Shown: positions 24,607-34,598 of the stretch, in pieces | Position numbering within the stretch: position 1 is the first letter of the stretch | How the letters are laid out: each line of letters starts with the position of its first letter | Source: Physella acuta | Taxonomy: Eukaryota; Mollusca; Gastropoda; Physidae | NCBI RefSeq assembly: GCF_028476545.1 | Contig: NW_026731581.1 | Location: forward strand, 602,501 to 666,500 | Direction of reading: 5' to 3' | DNA: 64,000 nt | Notes under the pieces: model-generated | Told to the model about the DNA's origin: nothing | The model's database searches: none | What the model saw: only the letters and a program-made list of their open reading frames with translations | Program-made: the position numbers and the translations under genes

Positions 24607-25287
24607 TATTTTGTATATCAGTAATTGTTCAGTATAGACCAGTTGTAGGACGTGGTCATGTGACACTGAGTTATTTCACCAATCTTAGCTGTGCAACTAG
24701 GCAAGGATCTACTCTACCCGCCATATGACCCTCTCTGTGAACATAAGGTCTGAAAGGGATACATTAATTTTACTGTGTAGGCAGTAGAGTAGAATACTTA
24801 CTTTATTTTGTCTGGTGATTCTGGTACTACTGTCAATGGTCTTTGAGCACTCACACCAAACGCTCCATCGGTAGAAAAACATCCCAATGCACCATAGCAT
24901 ACATTTGCACCTGACGACATCAGAAATTTTATATTTGTTATAAATGGAAATTAATATTTTAAAATGAAAAATACACGCGAAAAATATTTTAGAGGACTAA
25001 AAATTACAAACATTCGAACTTTCCGTAAACATGATTTTATTGTTTCTTGATTATTGTTTACAATTTGTACAGTTTCTTCATTTTTACATTTAAAAATGTC
25101 TGTATTATTGTCTTTGGTTTAACATGCCTTTATGACTGTCTTTGATTTACATATAGGCTTGAATCTTACGTTTAACTATGTCGTTATCTCTGCGTATTTC
25201 TGCTGCATCCGCCAGTACAAACAGGAAGAGAAGGCTGAACAACATCGTGCAAGTAAACACAAACTTCACAACAGGAACCAGCAACAT
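11830..25287 (-). CDS. Pancreatic-lipase-related secreted triacylglycerol lipase (lipase B), complete, 12 exons
   Basis: Exons, 5' to 3' on the minus strand: 25287-25170, 24910-24802, 24472-24307, 24065-23919, 22452-22344, 22022-21906, 20975-20859, 15752-15637, 14912-14783, 13596-13476, 12377-12177 and 11899-11830. All junctions fit GT-AG and phase; they sum to 1521 bp (506 aa), near the usual 450-500. The start is hydrophobic ([17 protein letters not shown] at 25287 or 25245). Family landmarks follow in order: [24 protein letters not shown], nucleophile elbow GHSLG (Ser196), GLDP (Asp219), a full-length Cys-bounded lid and CNHLR (His304), then a PLAT-like domain from about residue 375 ending STRC. 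The Ser-Asp-His triad is intact, so it should be an active secreted esterase/lipase hydrolysing acylglycerols or phospholipids; substrate is not predictable. Nearly every intron holds a minisatellite, several built from its own splice sites. Confidence 0.93.
12030..12190 (-). repeat. About 50-bp array containing the lipase B exon-11 end and donor, 3-4 copies
   Basis: On the minus strand the real junction is GAAGCCAACGTAGA|GTGAGTC. Downstream copies read GAAGCAACGTTAAGTGAGTTG and GAAGCAATGATAAGTGAGTTG, separated by TTTTTATTTCATT. Exon end and 5' splice site were duplicated together. The homologous intron of lipase A has its own donor array (7866-8890). Confidence 0.82.
12480..13481 (-). repeat. 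19/25-bp array built on the lipase B exon-10 5' splice site, about 42 copies
   Basis: On the minus strand exon 10 ends AACAGTAG|GTCAGT, and the array continues as GGTAGGTCAGTGGTCAGTTC plus TGTCT. Each unit carries TAG|GTCAGT, a copy of the true junction, and shorter units lack one GGTCAGT. The array starts at the exon edge and runs about 1 kb into the intron. Confidence 0.92.
13651..13730. repeat. (TA)n microsatellite
   Basis: A pure TA run of 80 bp at the left end of the family B repeat. Confidence 0.95.
13735..14565 (+). repeat. Dispersed repeat family B, copy 1
   Basis: Shares with 57005-57962 the segments GGGGAGGTATCTGC, GGGTGCGATTTTTCTC, ACGGTATATAAAAATGAAAG, GTGTTCTACCT and GTGATTATTGTACAC. 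Both copies abut (TA)n. It is non-coding, class unknown, and lies in lipase B intron 9. Confidence 0.7.
14914..15115 (-). repeat. 50-65-bp array next to the lipase B exon-9 acceptor, 3-4 copies
   Basis: On the minus strand the intron ends GATTGGTCTCATTGTCTC then ATGACAG|AACGGG. Upstream copies repeat TATTTTGATTGGTCTC with ATCTCATGATAG or TGTCTCAGGATAG, so acceptor-like AG sites recur. The first copy ends at the true 3' splice site. Confidence 0.8.
15237..15590. repeat. 20-21-bp minisatellite (AACTGGGAATGTAATGATAA)
   Basis: About 17 copies lie in lipase B intron 8, ending about 45 bp from the exon-8 donor. Confidence 0.92.
15764..20240. repeat. 4.5-kb, 27-bp GC-box minisatellite, about 165 copies
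   Basis: The core is GATACAGACATTCAGTGGGG, completed by CGGGGAA. It fills lipase B intron 7 and stops about 12 bp from the exon-8 acceptor. Irregular units such as GGGGAAGAAAAAGACATT recur at 16742 and 18305, and other irregularities also repeat with a 1563-bp offset. This shows one recent block duplication inside the array. The unit length is a multiple of three, so very long frames stay open on both strands (one of 1529 codons). They are repeat translations, not proteins. Confidence 0.95.
20300..20770. repeat. 37-38-bp minisatellite (CCCCAGATGATATTTAATGC)
   Basis: About 12 copies with TTTGTATCATG between cores, in lipase B intron 7 just right of the 27-bp array. Between here and exon 7 (minus strand), GGGGCGTCAT from the exon-7 end reappears twice, a possible decayed donor-side duplication. 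Confidence 0.9.
20998..21657. repeat. 28-bp minisatellite (CAACATACAACAAAATATTG)
   Basis: About 23 nearly identical units ending ATRGCAGG, in lipase B intron 6, starting about 22 bp upstream of the exon-7 acceptor. The open frames ([13 protein letters not shown]-type) are repeat artefacts. Confidence 0.94.
21680..21906 (-). repeat. 29-30-bp array made of the lipase B exon-6 5' splice site, 8 copies
   Basis: On the minus strand exon 6 ends CAGTTAG|GTAAATCC. The intron then repeats TTTAGGTAAATCCTTATGTG plus TCGATGTGGA, so most units carry (T)TAG|GTAAAT or GGGTAAAT. The real junction is the first member. Confidence 0.92.
22130..22342 (-). repeat. 36-bp array beginning at the lipase B exon-5 donor, about 6 copies
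   Basis: The junction is CTCAG|GTAGGTCATGGTTTG on the minus strand. The array repeats GTCATGGTTTGTGTATTGG with GTCAGTGTTACG, so it starts within 4 nt of the 5' splice site, and every unit holds GGTCAGT donor-like words. Confidence 0.88.
22457..23572 (-). repeat. 27-bp array ending at the lipase B exon-5 acceptor, about 42 copies
   Basis: On the minus strand the intron ends ACTCGATACTCTGTACTTA, TGACCTCCCAG|GAG. The array repeats ACTCGATACTCTGTACTTAA plus CGACCTC, i.e. the intron tail up to about 4 nt before the splice site. The acceptor region is thus the last unit. Confidence 0.92.
23580..23872 (-). repeat. Dispersed repeat family A, partial copy
   Basis: Matches one end of the family A element: CAGAACTACAAATTTGGTAT, the GTGAAAATCTCGAT block and TTCGTATACAGGAAAGTAAA at the right end. 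Lies in lipase B intron 4. Confidence 0.7.
24526..24601. repeat. (TA)n microsatellite
   Basis: A TA run of about 75 bp in lipase B intron 2. Confidence 0.95.
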
Positions 25288-25324
25288 CCAGACGTCAACT
25301 AAACAGGTGAACCCCACACACAGA

Positions 25325-25332
25325 CCTTTATA
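25325..25332 (-). promoter_or_regulatory. Probable TATA box of lipase B
   Basis: TATAAAGG on the minus strand ends about 37 bp upstream of the first ATG (25287). A start site 25-30 bp downstream of it would leave a 5' UTR of only about 10-20 nt. The position is sensible but the call rests on one motif. Confidence 0.5.
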
Positions 25333-25589
25333 CTTAGCCTATAGTATACAAACACAATTTATTTAGCCTTGAAAATTGCAGCTACAACTCGGTAGGTCAA
25401 GACTGAACTATTTTATCTACACTTTTTTTTTAAATCCGAGATTTATCTTTAACATTTTTGATTGTGTCAAACACGAACTTGTAAAATGTAATTGTTGATT
25501 GCCAGTGTTGATGTCATTTTAAAATATAAAGAAATGTAACGAAATAGAACAAAATACGACGACTAACAGGGTTTATCAGTAATGGCTAC

Positions 25590-25856
25590 ACATCAACATT
25601 CAACTATTTGGCTACCACATCAACATTCAACTATTTGACTACCACATCAACATTCAACTATCTGGCTACCACATCAACATTCAACTATTTGGCTACCACA
25701 TCAACATTCAACTATTTGGCTACCACATCAACATTCAACTATTTGGCTACCACATCAACATTCAAATATTTGGCTACCACATCAACATTCAACTATTTGG
25801 CTACCACACCAACATACAACTATTAGGCTACCACGTCAACATTCAACTATTAGAGT
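25590..25856. repeat. 27-bp minisatellite (GGCTACCACATCAACATTCA)
   Basis: About 9-10 copies ending ACTATTT, about 300 bp upstream of lipase B. Confidence 0.92.
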
Positions 25857-26454
25857 CCTATGCCTGTATCACTGCATTCTGTTTAATAACCAGAATTAGT
25901 ACACTTGCTGACGACAGATGGATTTTTTTGTAAATAAAAGTTATGCAAACATATACATTTCTGCTTTGCTTTTAACTTTAAATTTATAGCCATTATACTA
26001 GCGGTGTATGCTTATTGGGGATCTACGAGAACGGTTTTGTCTATCTTATTCAAATAACTCGGTAAGGGTCCCTCTACTTCCACTAAGTATGTATACTAAT
26101 GAAAAAAATGGAAGAAGAGATTAAAACAACATTAAACTAGCTATGTGCTCTCACTGATGAACTCTACAGCCGCCGAGAGGATTTACTGAGGCATCCGCAT
26201 CCTCCACGTTATATAGATCTGGAGACGCTGATATTAGTGTAAGCCCTGCTGGGGGGGGGGGGATAACTTCTATATACGTCCCTAGGCTTTTCTAATTAAA
26301 CTGTCCGGTCAGTGCAACCATGGTAAAACCCACGGTAGTTAAACCCTAACCTTAGTCTTACGCTTAAAAAACTTAACCATTTATAAAAATTTATTCAACC
26401 AAAATTGGAACCGAAATTTAATGAAAATATATAAATAAACAAGTTAATTAAAAA
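25857..26454. other. Intergenic sequence
   Basis: AT-rich, with a poly-G run near 26252-26262. The stretch 26142-26240 reads as an open frame (ALTDELYSRREDLL) but has no recognised family or splice context. Confidence 0.4.
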
Positions 26455-26944
26455 GTCTAGTGACAATTTTAGCGCAATTTACTTATGTTATCTAAAAATA
26501 GCTCTGACGTATAATGCTGGGGTGCGTTCAAGCTAAGAGAACGATCAGTTTGTAGGTGTTTATGTAATTTTAAAATTTGTGACCGAACGAAAGGATATTT
26601 CTGAAAACTTTCTTCGGCAATATTGTTTTAAATTATGACAGGAATCGATTGGTAAATGTTTCAAGTCGCTAAGTTGTCTGGTTGCCGAGATATGGGTCAA
26701 AAACTGCATTTTTTCGAGGTTTTTTGGCTTTTCCGTGAAATCCAGGATGGAATTCCGGGAATTTTTTTGGCCCACTATCATCCTCGGAACTTGCTTAACA
26801 AATTTGCTTTGAAACTAGTCCTCGATATTGCTTCGTTGAGGAGGAGATACGACTTAAAGCTGCGAACACACATCCATTCATTCCCAGAAAAGACGAGTTA
26901 ATAAACGCAATTCTCCAGAATGGAAATTGCGCTAAAAACTAGAC
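26455..26944. mobile_element. TIR-flanked non-autonomous DNA element, about 490 bp
   Basis: The left end GTCTAGTGACAATTTTAGCG and the inverted right end (reverse complement GTCTAGTTTTTAGCGCAATT) form imperfect terminal inverted repeats of about 20 bp containing TTTTAGCGCAATTT. No transposase is seen and target duplications are unclear. Confidence 0.6.
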
Positions 26945-27014
26945 AAAACAAAACCAGACAAAACAAAACAATCAACTTACGATGGAATATTATGAACCCT
27001 CGATACCTTGGATA

Positions 27015-27190
27015 GTCTAGGTTTCTGACTAAACTTTCTCTACCACGTGATCAATTAATCACAAACCTGAGCTCGCCTAAACTTTCTCTACCACGTGATC
27101 AATAATCATAAACCATTCTGAGCTCGCCTAAACTTTCTCTACTACGTGGCCAATAATCACAAACCTGAGCTCGCCTAAACTTTCTCGCAC
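27015..27190. repeat. About 52-bp tandem repeat, 3-4 copies, with CACGTG
   Basis: Units contain TAAACTTTCTCTACCACGTG, ATCAAT and CACAAACCTGAGCTCGCC; one unit has ACGTGG instead of CACGTG. A TATATAAGAG motif follows at about 27196. Whether this is a promoter is unknown. Confidence 0.7.
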
Positions 27191-27199
27191 TATCGTATA

Positions 27200-28015
27200 T
27201 AAGAGAAGGTCTGGGTAGCGCTTTCTGTCAGATCAGATAATAGAATTGTTGTAGGTTTTTAAGAAACCGGAAACAGTTACCGAAAAATCTACCTAATGAA
27301 ATATTTAGGATAGACCGTCAAAACGGTCCTTGATAAAACGAACCCGTCAAAATACCCCGTCAAAAGGGCCCCTACATACAGTCTCGGGAAAAATGGGATC
27401 CTGACATTTAGGCTCCCAGCAAATGGCCTCCCGACATATTGGCTCCCGACATAGTGGCTCCAACAAATGACTCTCGAAGTATTGTCTTCGGACCAAAACA
27501 ATCGCATGATCAGGACTTTCGACAAAGACGTAGCCAACTATCACGCAATTGCGGGTTTGTGATAAATCTTGTACATTTTGACCCACTTCTAATGCAGCGT
27601 TTTCATTCAAACTTTTCTTAAGCAATCCACTACGATGGCAATACAAGTTTATCTATTTTTCTAAATTAATTACATAATTAATTGGTCATTAAAATTAATT
27701 AAACGGTTTTAAAACATAATGGAAGGTAATGTTTTTAAATGCCTAAGGTACATGAGCACATTAAAACACGACCAACCGTTCCAATTCGTTTCAATCGAAG
27801 TGAAATTCAAATATATATTTTAATTCGGTCTTTTCTATTTTATGTTATAAATCTTGTTTAAATGTTGTATAATTTGCGAACAGAAATGTTCTATATAAAT
27901 ACATGTTTTAAGTTCTATAACAATCACAACTTTAACAAGCAGATTATATCTCGATCAGGAAGTTTTTTGTTTAGGCTGTCAAGTGGTCGACACTATTGTC
28001 ACCTTATGTTACACG
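27200..28015. other. Intergenic sequence with a decayed simple array
   Basis: 27330-27480 repeats words such as GGCTCCCGACATA and GTCAAAA irregularly. The remainder is AT-rich. No gene recognised. Confidence 0.4.
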
Positions 28016-28017
28016 TT

Positions 28018-29266
28018 GTGTCCGTACACAGTTGAACTCAGTGGTTCTCAACCTTTTGTGTCTGACCACTAACACTTGTATCCGTACACAGTTGAACTCA
28101 GTGGTTCTCAACCTTTTGTGTCTGACCACTAACACTTGTATCCGTACACAGTTGAACTCAGTGGTTCTCAGCCTTTTGTGTCTGACCACTAACACTTGTA
28201 TCCGTACACAGTTGAACTCAGTGGTTCTCAACCTTTTGTGTCTGACCACTAACACTTGTATCCGTACACAGTTGAACTCAGTGGTTCTCAACCTTTTGTG
28301 TCTGACCACTAACCCTTGTATACGTACACAGTTGAACTCAGTGGTTCTCAACCTTTTGTGTCTGACCACTAACCCTTGTATACGTACACAGTTGAACTCA
28401 GTGGTTCTCAACCTTTTGTGTCTGACCACTAACACTTGTATCCGCACACAGTTGAACTCAGTGGTTCTCAACCTTTTGTGTCTGACCACTAACCCTTGTA
28501 TACGTACACAGTTGAACTCAGTGGTTCTCAACCTTTTGTGTCTGACCACTAACCCTTGTATACGTACACAGTTGAACTCAGTGGTTCTCAACCTTTTGTG
28601 TCTGACCACTAACACTTGTATCCGTACACAGTTGAACTCAGTGGTTCTCAACCTTTTGTGTCTGACCACTAACCCTTGTATACGTACACAGTTGAACTCA
28701 GTGGTTCTCAACCTTTTGTGTCTGACCACTAACCCTTGTATACGTACACAGTTGAACTCAGTGGTTCTCAACCTTTTGTGTCTGACCACTAACACTTGTA
28801 TCCGTACACAGTTGAACTCAGTGGTTCTCAACCTTTTGTGTCTGACCACTAACCCTTGTATACGTACACAGTTGAACTCAGTGGTTCTCAACCTTTTGTG
28901 TCTGACCACTAACACTTGTATCCGTACACAGTTGAACTCAGTGGTTCTCAACCTTTTGTGTCTGACCACTAACACTTGTATACGTACACAGTTGAACTCA
29001 GTGGTTCTCAACCTTTTGTGTCTGACCACTAACACTTGTATCCGTACACAGTTGAACTCAGTGGTTCTCAACCTTTTGTGTCTGACCACTAACCCTTGTA
29101 TACGTACACAGTTGAACTCAGTGGTTCTCAACCTTTTGTGTCTGACCACTAACACTTGTATCCGTACACAGTTGAACTCAGTGGTTCTCAACCTTTTGTG
29201 TCTGACCACTAACACTTGTATACGTACACAGTTGAACTTAGTGGTTCTCAACCTTTTGTGTCTGAC
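28018..29266. repeat. 60-bp satellite with hAT-like terminus, about 21 copies
   Basis: Highly uniform 60-bp units contain CAGTGGTTCTCAACCTTTTG then TGTCTGACCACTAAC and CGTACACAGTTGAACT. CAGTGGTTCTCAACC is the classical terminal motif of hAT non-autonomous elements, so an element end seems to have been amplified. The 433- and 415-codon frames on the two strands are artefacts of a period divisible by three. Confidence 0.93.
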
Positions 29267-29322
29267 CTTTAGGAGGTTGTTTTTTTTTTTACTTTAGCCT
29301 CTAGAAGAAAACAAATTCAATT

Positions 29323-29395
29323 CTCTCTCTCTCTCTCTCTCCCCCTCTCTCTCTCAAACACACTCACACGCACACACACACACACACACACACAT
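29323..29395. repeat. (CT)n and (CA)n microsatellites
   Basis: TCTCTCTC runs followed by CACACACA. Confidence 0.95.
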
Positions 29396-29982
29396 CATTT
29401 TTATGTAATAAATATCCAGAAACCAGAAATAGATGGCAAATGATTAACTACTAAGAGCATTTATTCGTGTGATCTTCTACGAATGTCAGCAAAACATTTG
29501 TGAACATGAGACAGCTAATCTGTTTTGAAACAGCTTAGATTATCCGCCCATTTTTTGTGACATAATTAAAAAACATTAATTTTGCTTGTGTTAAGGTCAT
29601 TGGAAAATAAAATCGAATGTGTAAAAAATTATGTTCATCGAAAAAATAAAAAAGTATGTGCTATTAAACGTGCTAATACTATAATCCATATATCATCCTT
29701 AACGTGCTGGGGTCTAGGGATAAAAGTTTATAGTACTAGGAAAGTGTTTCGACTATAAATAACAATCGCTATTAGATCAACACGACTACACGACCTAGAT
29801 GAATGTAGGACGTGTACATCCTTGTTTGCTTATTCACAGAATATTAGAACAGTGGAGTGCTCAACAGCCGGCCTGATCCATATGAGCACATTCCAATTGT
29901 GTAAAACATCAGTCGTACTGAAGAAATTCCTTTCAACAAAGTTTGCTTAACCTCTATGTTGTTTAGGTTGTCAAGCAATTCA
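29396..29982. other. Upstream flank of the EGF-like gene
   Basis: AT-rich unique sequence that must hold the promoter of the + strand gene starting at 29983. No clear TATA box seen. Confidence 0.4.
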
Positions 29983-30866
29983 ATGAGGAATATATTACAG
30001 TGTTTTCTTTTATGGCTTTGTATCCAACACGTTTCTTTGAGTAAGTAGCATTGAATAAGTCTTATTATCAGATCATATACATTGCAAGTTTTTTTCTGTT
30101 GGAAAATTACGTCTAAAAGTTGTATTTATTTCGGCTTGTGTGAGAGAGACAAGAAGTGTGGTCTAGCAGTGCTACAGCTTCTTGTGATTCTTTTAGCATT
30201 GATCGGCACAGAGTTGACAGGTTGCTCCATTCAACTTGCCAGCAGTTGTAGGACAGAAACTTGTTTAGTATCTACATGAAAAGTAATATGTGTATAACCA
30301 CATTGTTTTAAATAACACACGGATTTAAAAATATGTAATGGTGCTTTGAGACAGGGGCGTAGCGAGGGGGGGGGGGTGCGGACCGCACCGGGTGACACCG
30401 TTTAGGGGGGGGGGACACCAAGGAAAAAAATAGCAAAATATATACAGAAAAAAGATAATTCCGATTAATTAAGTGATTAATTATAGTGTTAAATAGTCTT
30501 TTAATTGCACATTTGACAAATCCCGACAAGGGTGGAGTGGGGGTGGGGGTGGGGGGGGGGGGGGTGACACCATGACGTAAGCCTGCTAATAATAGAGAAA
30601 ACATGCTACATCAAGCTGTATTTATAACCGACGATAGATAAAAATTGGTAGTATTATATCTGAGCACAGTTTAAAGCAATCGCCATGGCGGGGAGGAGAG
30701 TGAGTGGTGGGTTACATTAACTCAACGTTGCAAGATATGACTGAGGTAAACGGTTTGGTTGAGAATCGTAATAACTTATGTGTTAATCCATGTATGGGGA
30801 AGGTAAAAAAAATTAAATACATCAAACAATTGATGTGAGTAGAGCCTACATAAACACATGCGTATT

Positions 30867-30937
<71 letters not shown>

Positions 30938-33900
30938 TTTTTTACGGCGGGGAAGACACCATTAAGTGCCGCACCGGGTTACACTCGATCTCGCTACACC
31001 ACTGCTTTGAGACTTCATTCGTTCTTGTCGGTTTATGATAGTTAATCACTGCTGATCTCATCTGACTTGCAGGCTGTGAATACGGGAGTGAACAAGATGG
31101 CTGCCGTCGGAGATGTAGCGAACACTGTGTCAACCAATCCTCTTGCAACTTTACCAACGGTGCCTGTATAGGGGGATGTACTCGTGGGTACATGCCCCCT
31201 AACTGCACGTTAAGTGAGGCTTTTATAAGGCATTTTAATTTGAATCATCTCAATACGAGACAAAGTTAAATGAGACTTTTGCGACTCTAGAACTAAATTT
31301 GTGACTGTAGGACCACCACTCTAGAACTAAATATGTGACTGTAGGACCACCACTCTAGAACTAAATATGTGACTGTAGGACCACTCTAGAACTAAATATG
31401 TGACTGTAGGGCCACCACTCTAGAACTAAATATGTGACTGTAGGGCCACTCTAGAACTAAATATGTGACTGTAGGACCACTCTAGAACTAAATATGTGAC
31501 TGTAGGGCCACTCTAGAACTAAATATGTGACTGTAGGACCACTCTAGAACTAAATATGTGACTGTAGGACCACTCTAGAACTAAATTTGTGACTGTAGGA
31601 CCACCACTCTAGAACTAAATATGTGACTGTAGGACCACTCTAGAACTAAATATGTGACTGTAGGACCACCACTCTAGAACTAAATATGTGACTGTAGGAC
31701 CACTCTAGAACTAAATATGTGACTGTAGGACCACCACTCTTAGAACTAAATATGTGACTGTAGGACCACCACTCTAGAACTAAATATGTGACTGTAGGAC
31801 CACTCTAGAACTAAATATGTGACTGTAGGGCCACCACTCTAGAACTAAATATGTGACTGTAGCACCACTCTAGAACTAAATATGTGACTGTAGGACCACC
31901 ACTCTAGAACTAAATATGTGACTGTAGGACCACTCTAGAACTAAATATGTGACTTAGGACCACCACTCTAGAACTAAATATGTGACTGTAGGACCACCAC
32001 TCTTGAACTAAATATGTGACTGTAGGACCACCACTCTAGAACTAAATATGTGACTGTAGGACCACTCTAGAACTAAATATGTGACTGTAGGACCACCATT
32101 CTAGAACTAAATATGTGACTGTAGGACCACTCTAGAACTAAATATGTGACTGTAGGACCACCACTCTATAACTAAATATTTGACTGTAGGACCACCACTC
32201 TAGAACTAAATATGTGACTGTAGGACCACCACTCTAGAACTAAATATGTGACTGTAGGACCAACCCCTCTAGAACTAAATATGTGACTGTAGGACCACCA
32301 CTCTAGAACTAAATATGTGACTGTAGGACCAACCCCTCTAGAACTAAATATGTGACTGTAGGACCAACCTCTCTAGAACTAAATATGTGACTGTAGGACC
32401 ACCACTCTAGAACTAAGTATGTGACTGTAGGGCCACCACTCTAGAAGTAAGTATGTGACAGTAGGGCCACCACTCTAGAACTAAATATGTGACTGTAGGA
32501 CCACTCTAGAACTAAATATGTGACTGTAGGGCCACTCTAGAACTAAATATGTGACTGTAGGACCACTCTAGAACTAAATATGTGACTGTAGGACCACCAC
32601 TCTAGAACTAAATATGTGACTGTAGGACCACTCTAGAACTAAATATGTGACTGTAGGGCCACCACTCTAGAACTAAATATGTGACTGTAGGACCACCACT
32701 CTAGAACTAAATATGTGACTGTAGGACCACTCTAGAACTAAATATGTGACTGTAGGACCACCACTCTAGAACTAAATATGTGACTGTAGGACCACTCTAG
32801 AACTAAATATGTGACTGTAGGGCCACCACTCTAGAACTAAATATATAACTGTAGGGCTACCACTCTAGAACTAAATATGTGACTGTAGGACCACTCTAGA
32901 ACTAAATATGTGACTGTAGGACCACCACTCTAGAACTAAATATGTGACTGTAGGACCACTCTAGAACTAAATATGTGACTGTAGGACCACCACTCTAGAA
33001 CTAAATATGTGACTGTAGGACCACTCTAGAACTAAATATGTGACTGTAGGACCACCACTCTAGAACTAAATATGTGACTGTAGGACCACCACTCTAGAAC
33101 TAAATATGTGACTGTAGGACCACTCTAGAACTAAATATGTGACTGTAGGACCACCACTCTAGAACTAAATATGTGACTGTAGGACCACTCTAGAACTAAA
33201 TATGTGACTGTAGGGCCACCACTCTAGAACTAAATATATAACTGTAGGGCTACCACTCTAGAACTAAATATATAACTGTAGGGCTACCACTCTAGAACTA
33301 AATATATAACTGTAGGGCTACCACTCTAGAACTAAATATATAACTGTAGGGCTACCACTCTAGAACTAAATTTGTGACTGCAGGGCCACTCTAGTGATGG
33401 GGTTTTGACTATTCTTTTCAATATAGATCCTGCTTTTAATGCCTATTCATGTGAATATTGTGTTATTTAAATTGTCTCATTTAATGCGAACTCTAAATAA
33501 AAGTAAAATAATGTTTCCTCTGCTAGAATTCCCTGCCTGCAGTAGAAAATATGAGCTGGACAGCGATGCAACACAAATGCTTGTAGCCTTTTTAGTAGTT
33601 TCTATTGTTTTCATTGTCTTCATTGTGCCAATAACTACTGCATACCTAAGGAAATATGATAAACAAGGTAGGCCATATTGTATGAATAATATTAAATTTT
33701 CGTTTATTTGTCTGTCTGTCTGCCCGTCCGTCCGTCCGTCTGTATTTCCGTCTTTCCATCTGTCTCTCTTCCTCTCTGTCTGTCGTTTGTGGTAAATCTA
33801 GTAGCTCAATGTTTACCTAATTCCCAGATACATTAACTAAGCTAATTACATATTCTATTCGTCAGTCACATGAATTTAAAGATGACAATATGAGTAAGCT

Positions 33901-34598
33901 AAATATAACATGAAATTATAGTAGCCATTCTAGAATCGTAAGGGGAATCGTTTCTGTTGTTGTTGGAAACAAGACCAAGGGTCTTGGCAGTAAGTTGAGT
34001 CAGATCTTACAAAGACATTTTTGGCAACACATCTTCACTCAGCTCATCTTCCAATGGGAAATTATTTTCCTCTACTACTTGGCATTTATTGTGTCTTAGA
34101 AGTTCTGAAAGGAAACCAGTTTGGTAACCGTGTTATCGCAGACTCCTGTTTTATTTTGGAGTTTGCTCTGGTCTGATGTCCCCAGCTAGCGAGTCTCATC
34201 TGTGTAGTGGTTCGAACTCGGGACTTCGGGCTAGCAACCGTGTGCGTTGCCGGCCCGAGGATAAAATACTGGGCCTAGTTGTAAAAGTAAGAGATTTGGC
34301 GCTAATAAAATATTTGAAACATTTTACTAAAAAAAACTCTTTTCTTTTACTATTTTGTCTTAAGATAACGTATTGTTTTTTTTATTTTATTGCATTTAAA
34401 AGCTTATTATAAAAGATAACGTTTTATGTTTATAACAATTAATTATCGTAAAATGACTTAAAAATATTAAATCATTATTCTCTCGTTTTGGCAACAGGCA
34501 ACTTTTGGACACATGGATCGCGTAAACATTCGGTCTGGTCCATTAGACGTAGCATAAAGGAGACTGAAGAATGTCGACGTCAACACAGAGTACAGTGA
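29983..34598 (+). CDS. Small single-EGF-like type I membrane protein, 4 exons, 146 aa
   Basis: Exons 29983-30040, 31073-31213, 33527-33667 and 34498-34598 (stop TGA), all phase 1 with good GT-AG sites, total 441 bp. The first encodes a signal peptide (MRNILQCFLLWLCIQHVSL). The second is a Cys-rich module CEYGSEQDGCRRRCSEHCVN ... CNFTNGACIGGC of the MEGF/CED-1 EGF-like kind, with 8 cysteines. The third holds the TM segment MLVAFLVVSIVFIVFIVPI. The fourth is a basic tail (FWTHGSRKHSVWSIRRSIKE) with no recognised signalling motif. Full MEGF receptors carry many such modules; this model has one, so it may be a short receptor, a ligand-like protein or a partial gene. The start exon is chosen by phase and signal sequence. 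An extra exon near 30196 cannot be excluded. The stop lies inside the first unit of the array at 34560. Confidence 0.68.
30352..31004. mobile_element. hAT-type non-autonomous element with 8-bp target duplication
   Basis: The left end CAGGGGCGTAGCGAG and right end (reverse complement CAGTGGTGTAGCGAG) are flanked by CTTTGAGA at 30344-30351 and 31005-31012, an exact 8-bp duplication. Eight-bp duplications and CAG..CTG ends are the hAT hallmark. Contains GGTGCGGACCGCACCG, poly-G runs and a (TA)n tract at about 30870-30936. Related to 51102-51337. Sits in intron 1 of the EGF-like gene. Confidence 0.87.
31262..33400. repeat. 2.1-kb, 28/31-bp minisatellite, about 74 copies
   Basis: Units read CTCTAGAACTAAATATGTGA, CTGTAGGACCA, with an optional CCA making the 31-bp form. 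Fills intron 2 of the EGF-like gene. A TATATAACTGTAGGGCTA subtype is clustered at 33230-33360, suggesting local recent expansion. Confidence 0.94.
34160..34265 (-). mobile_element. tRNA-like SINE head fragment
   Basis: On the minus strand the sequence reads ACGGTTGCTAGCCCGAAGTC then CGAGTTCGAACCACTAC, resembling an RNA polymerase III B box (GAGTTCGAACC) in a tRNA-derived SINE. No SINE core follows clearly. Confidence 0.4.

Noticed and set aside
26142-26240. Exon-like frame ALTDELYSRREDLL
   Set aside because: No convincing acceptor, donor or neighbouring exons, and no family recognised.
27196-27260. TATATAAGAG followed by GGTCTGGGTAGCGC as a promoter or LTR-like start
   Set aside because: A single motif with no gene, polypurine tract or matching second terminal repeat nearby.
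27996-29297. 433-codon frame (TQLNSVVLNLLCLTTNTCIR repeats) as a gene
   Set aside because: A 60-bp satellite period keeps both strands open; the sequence is a hAT-end satellite.
30196-30270. Extra exon (TLIGTELTGCSIQLASS) of the EGF-like gene
   Set aside because: The acceptor is fair but no good donor in the needed phase follows, and skipping it gives a perfect phase match.
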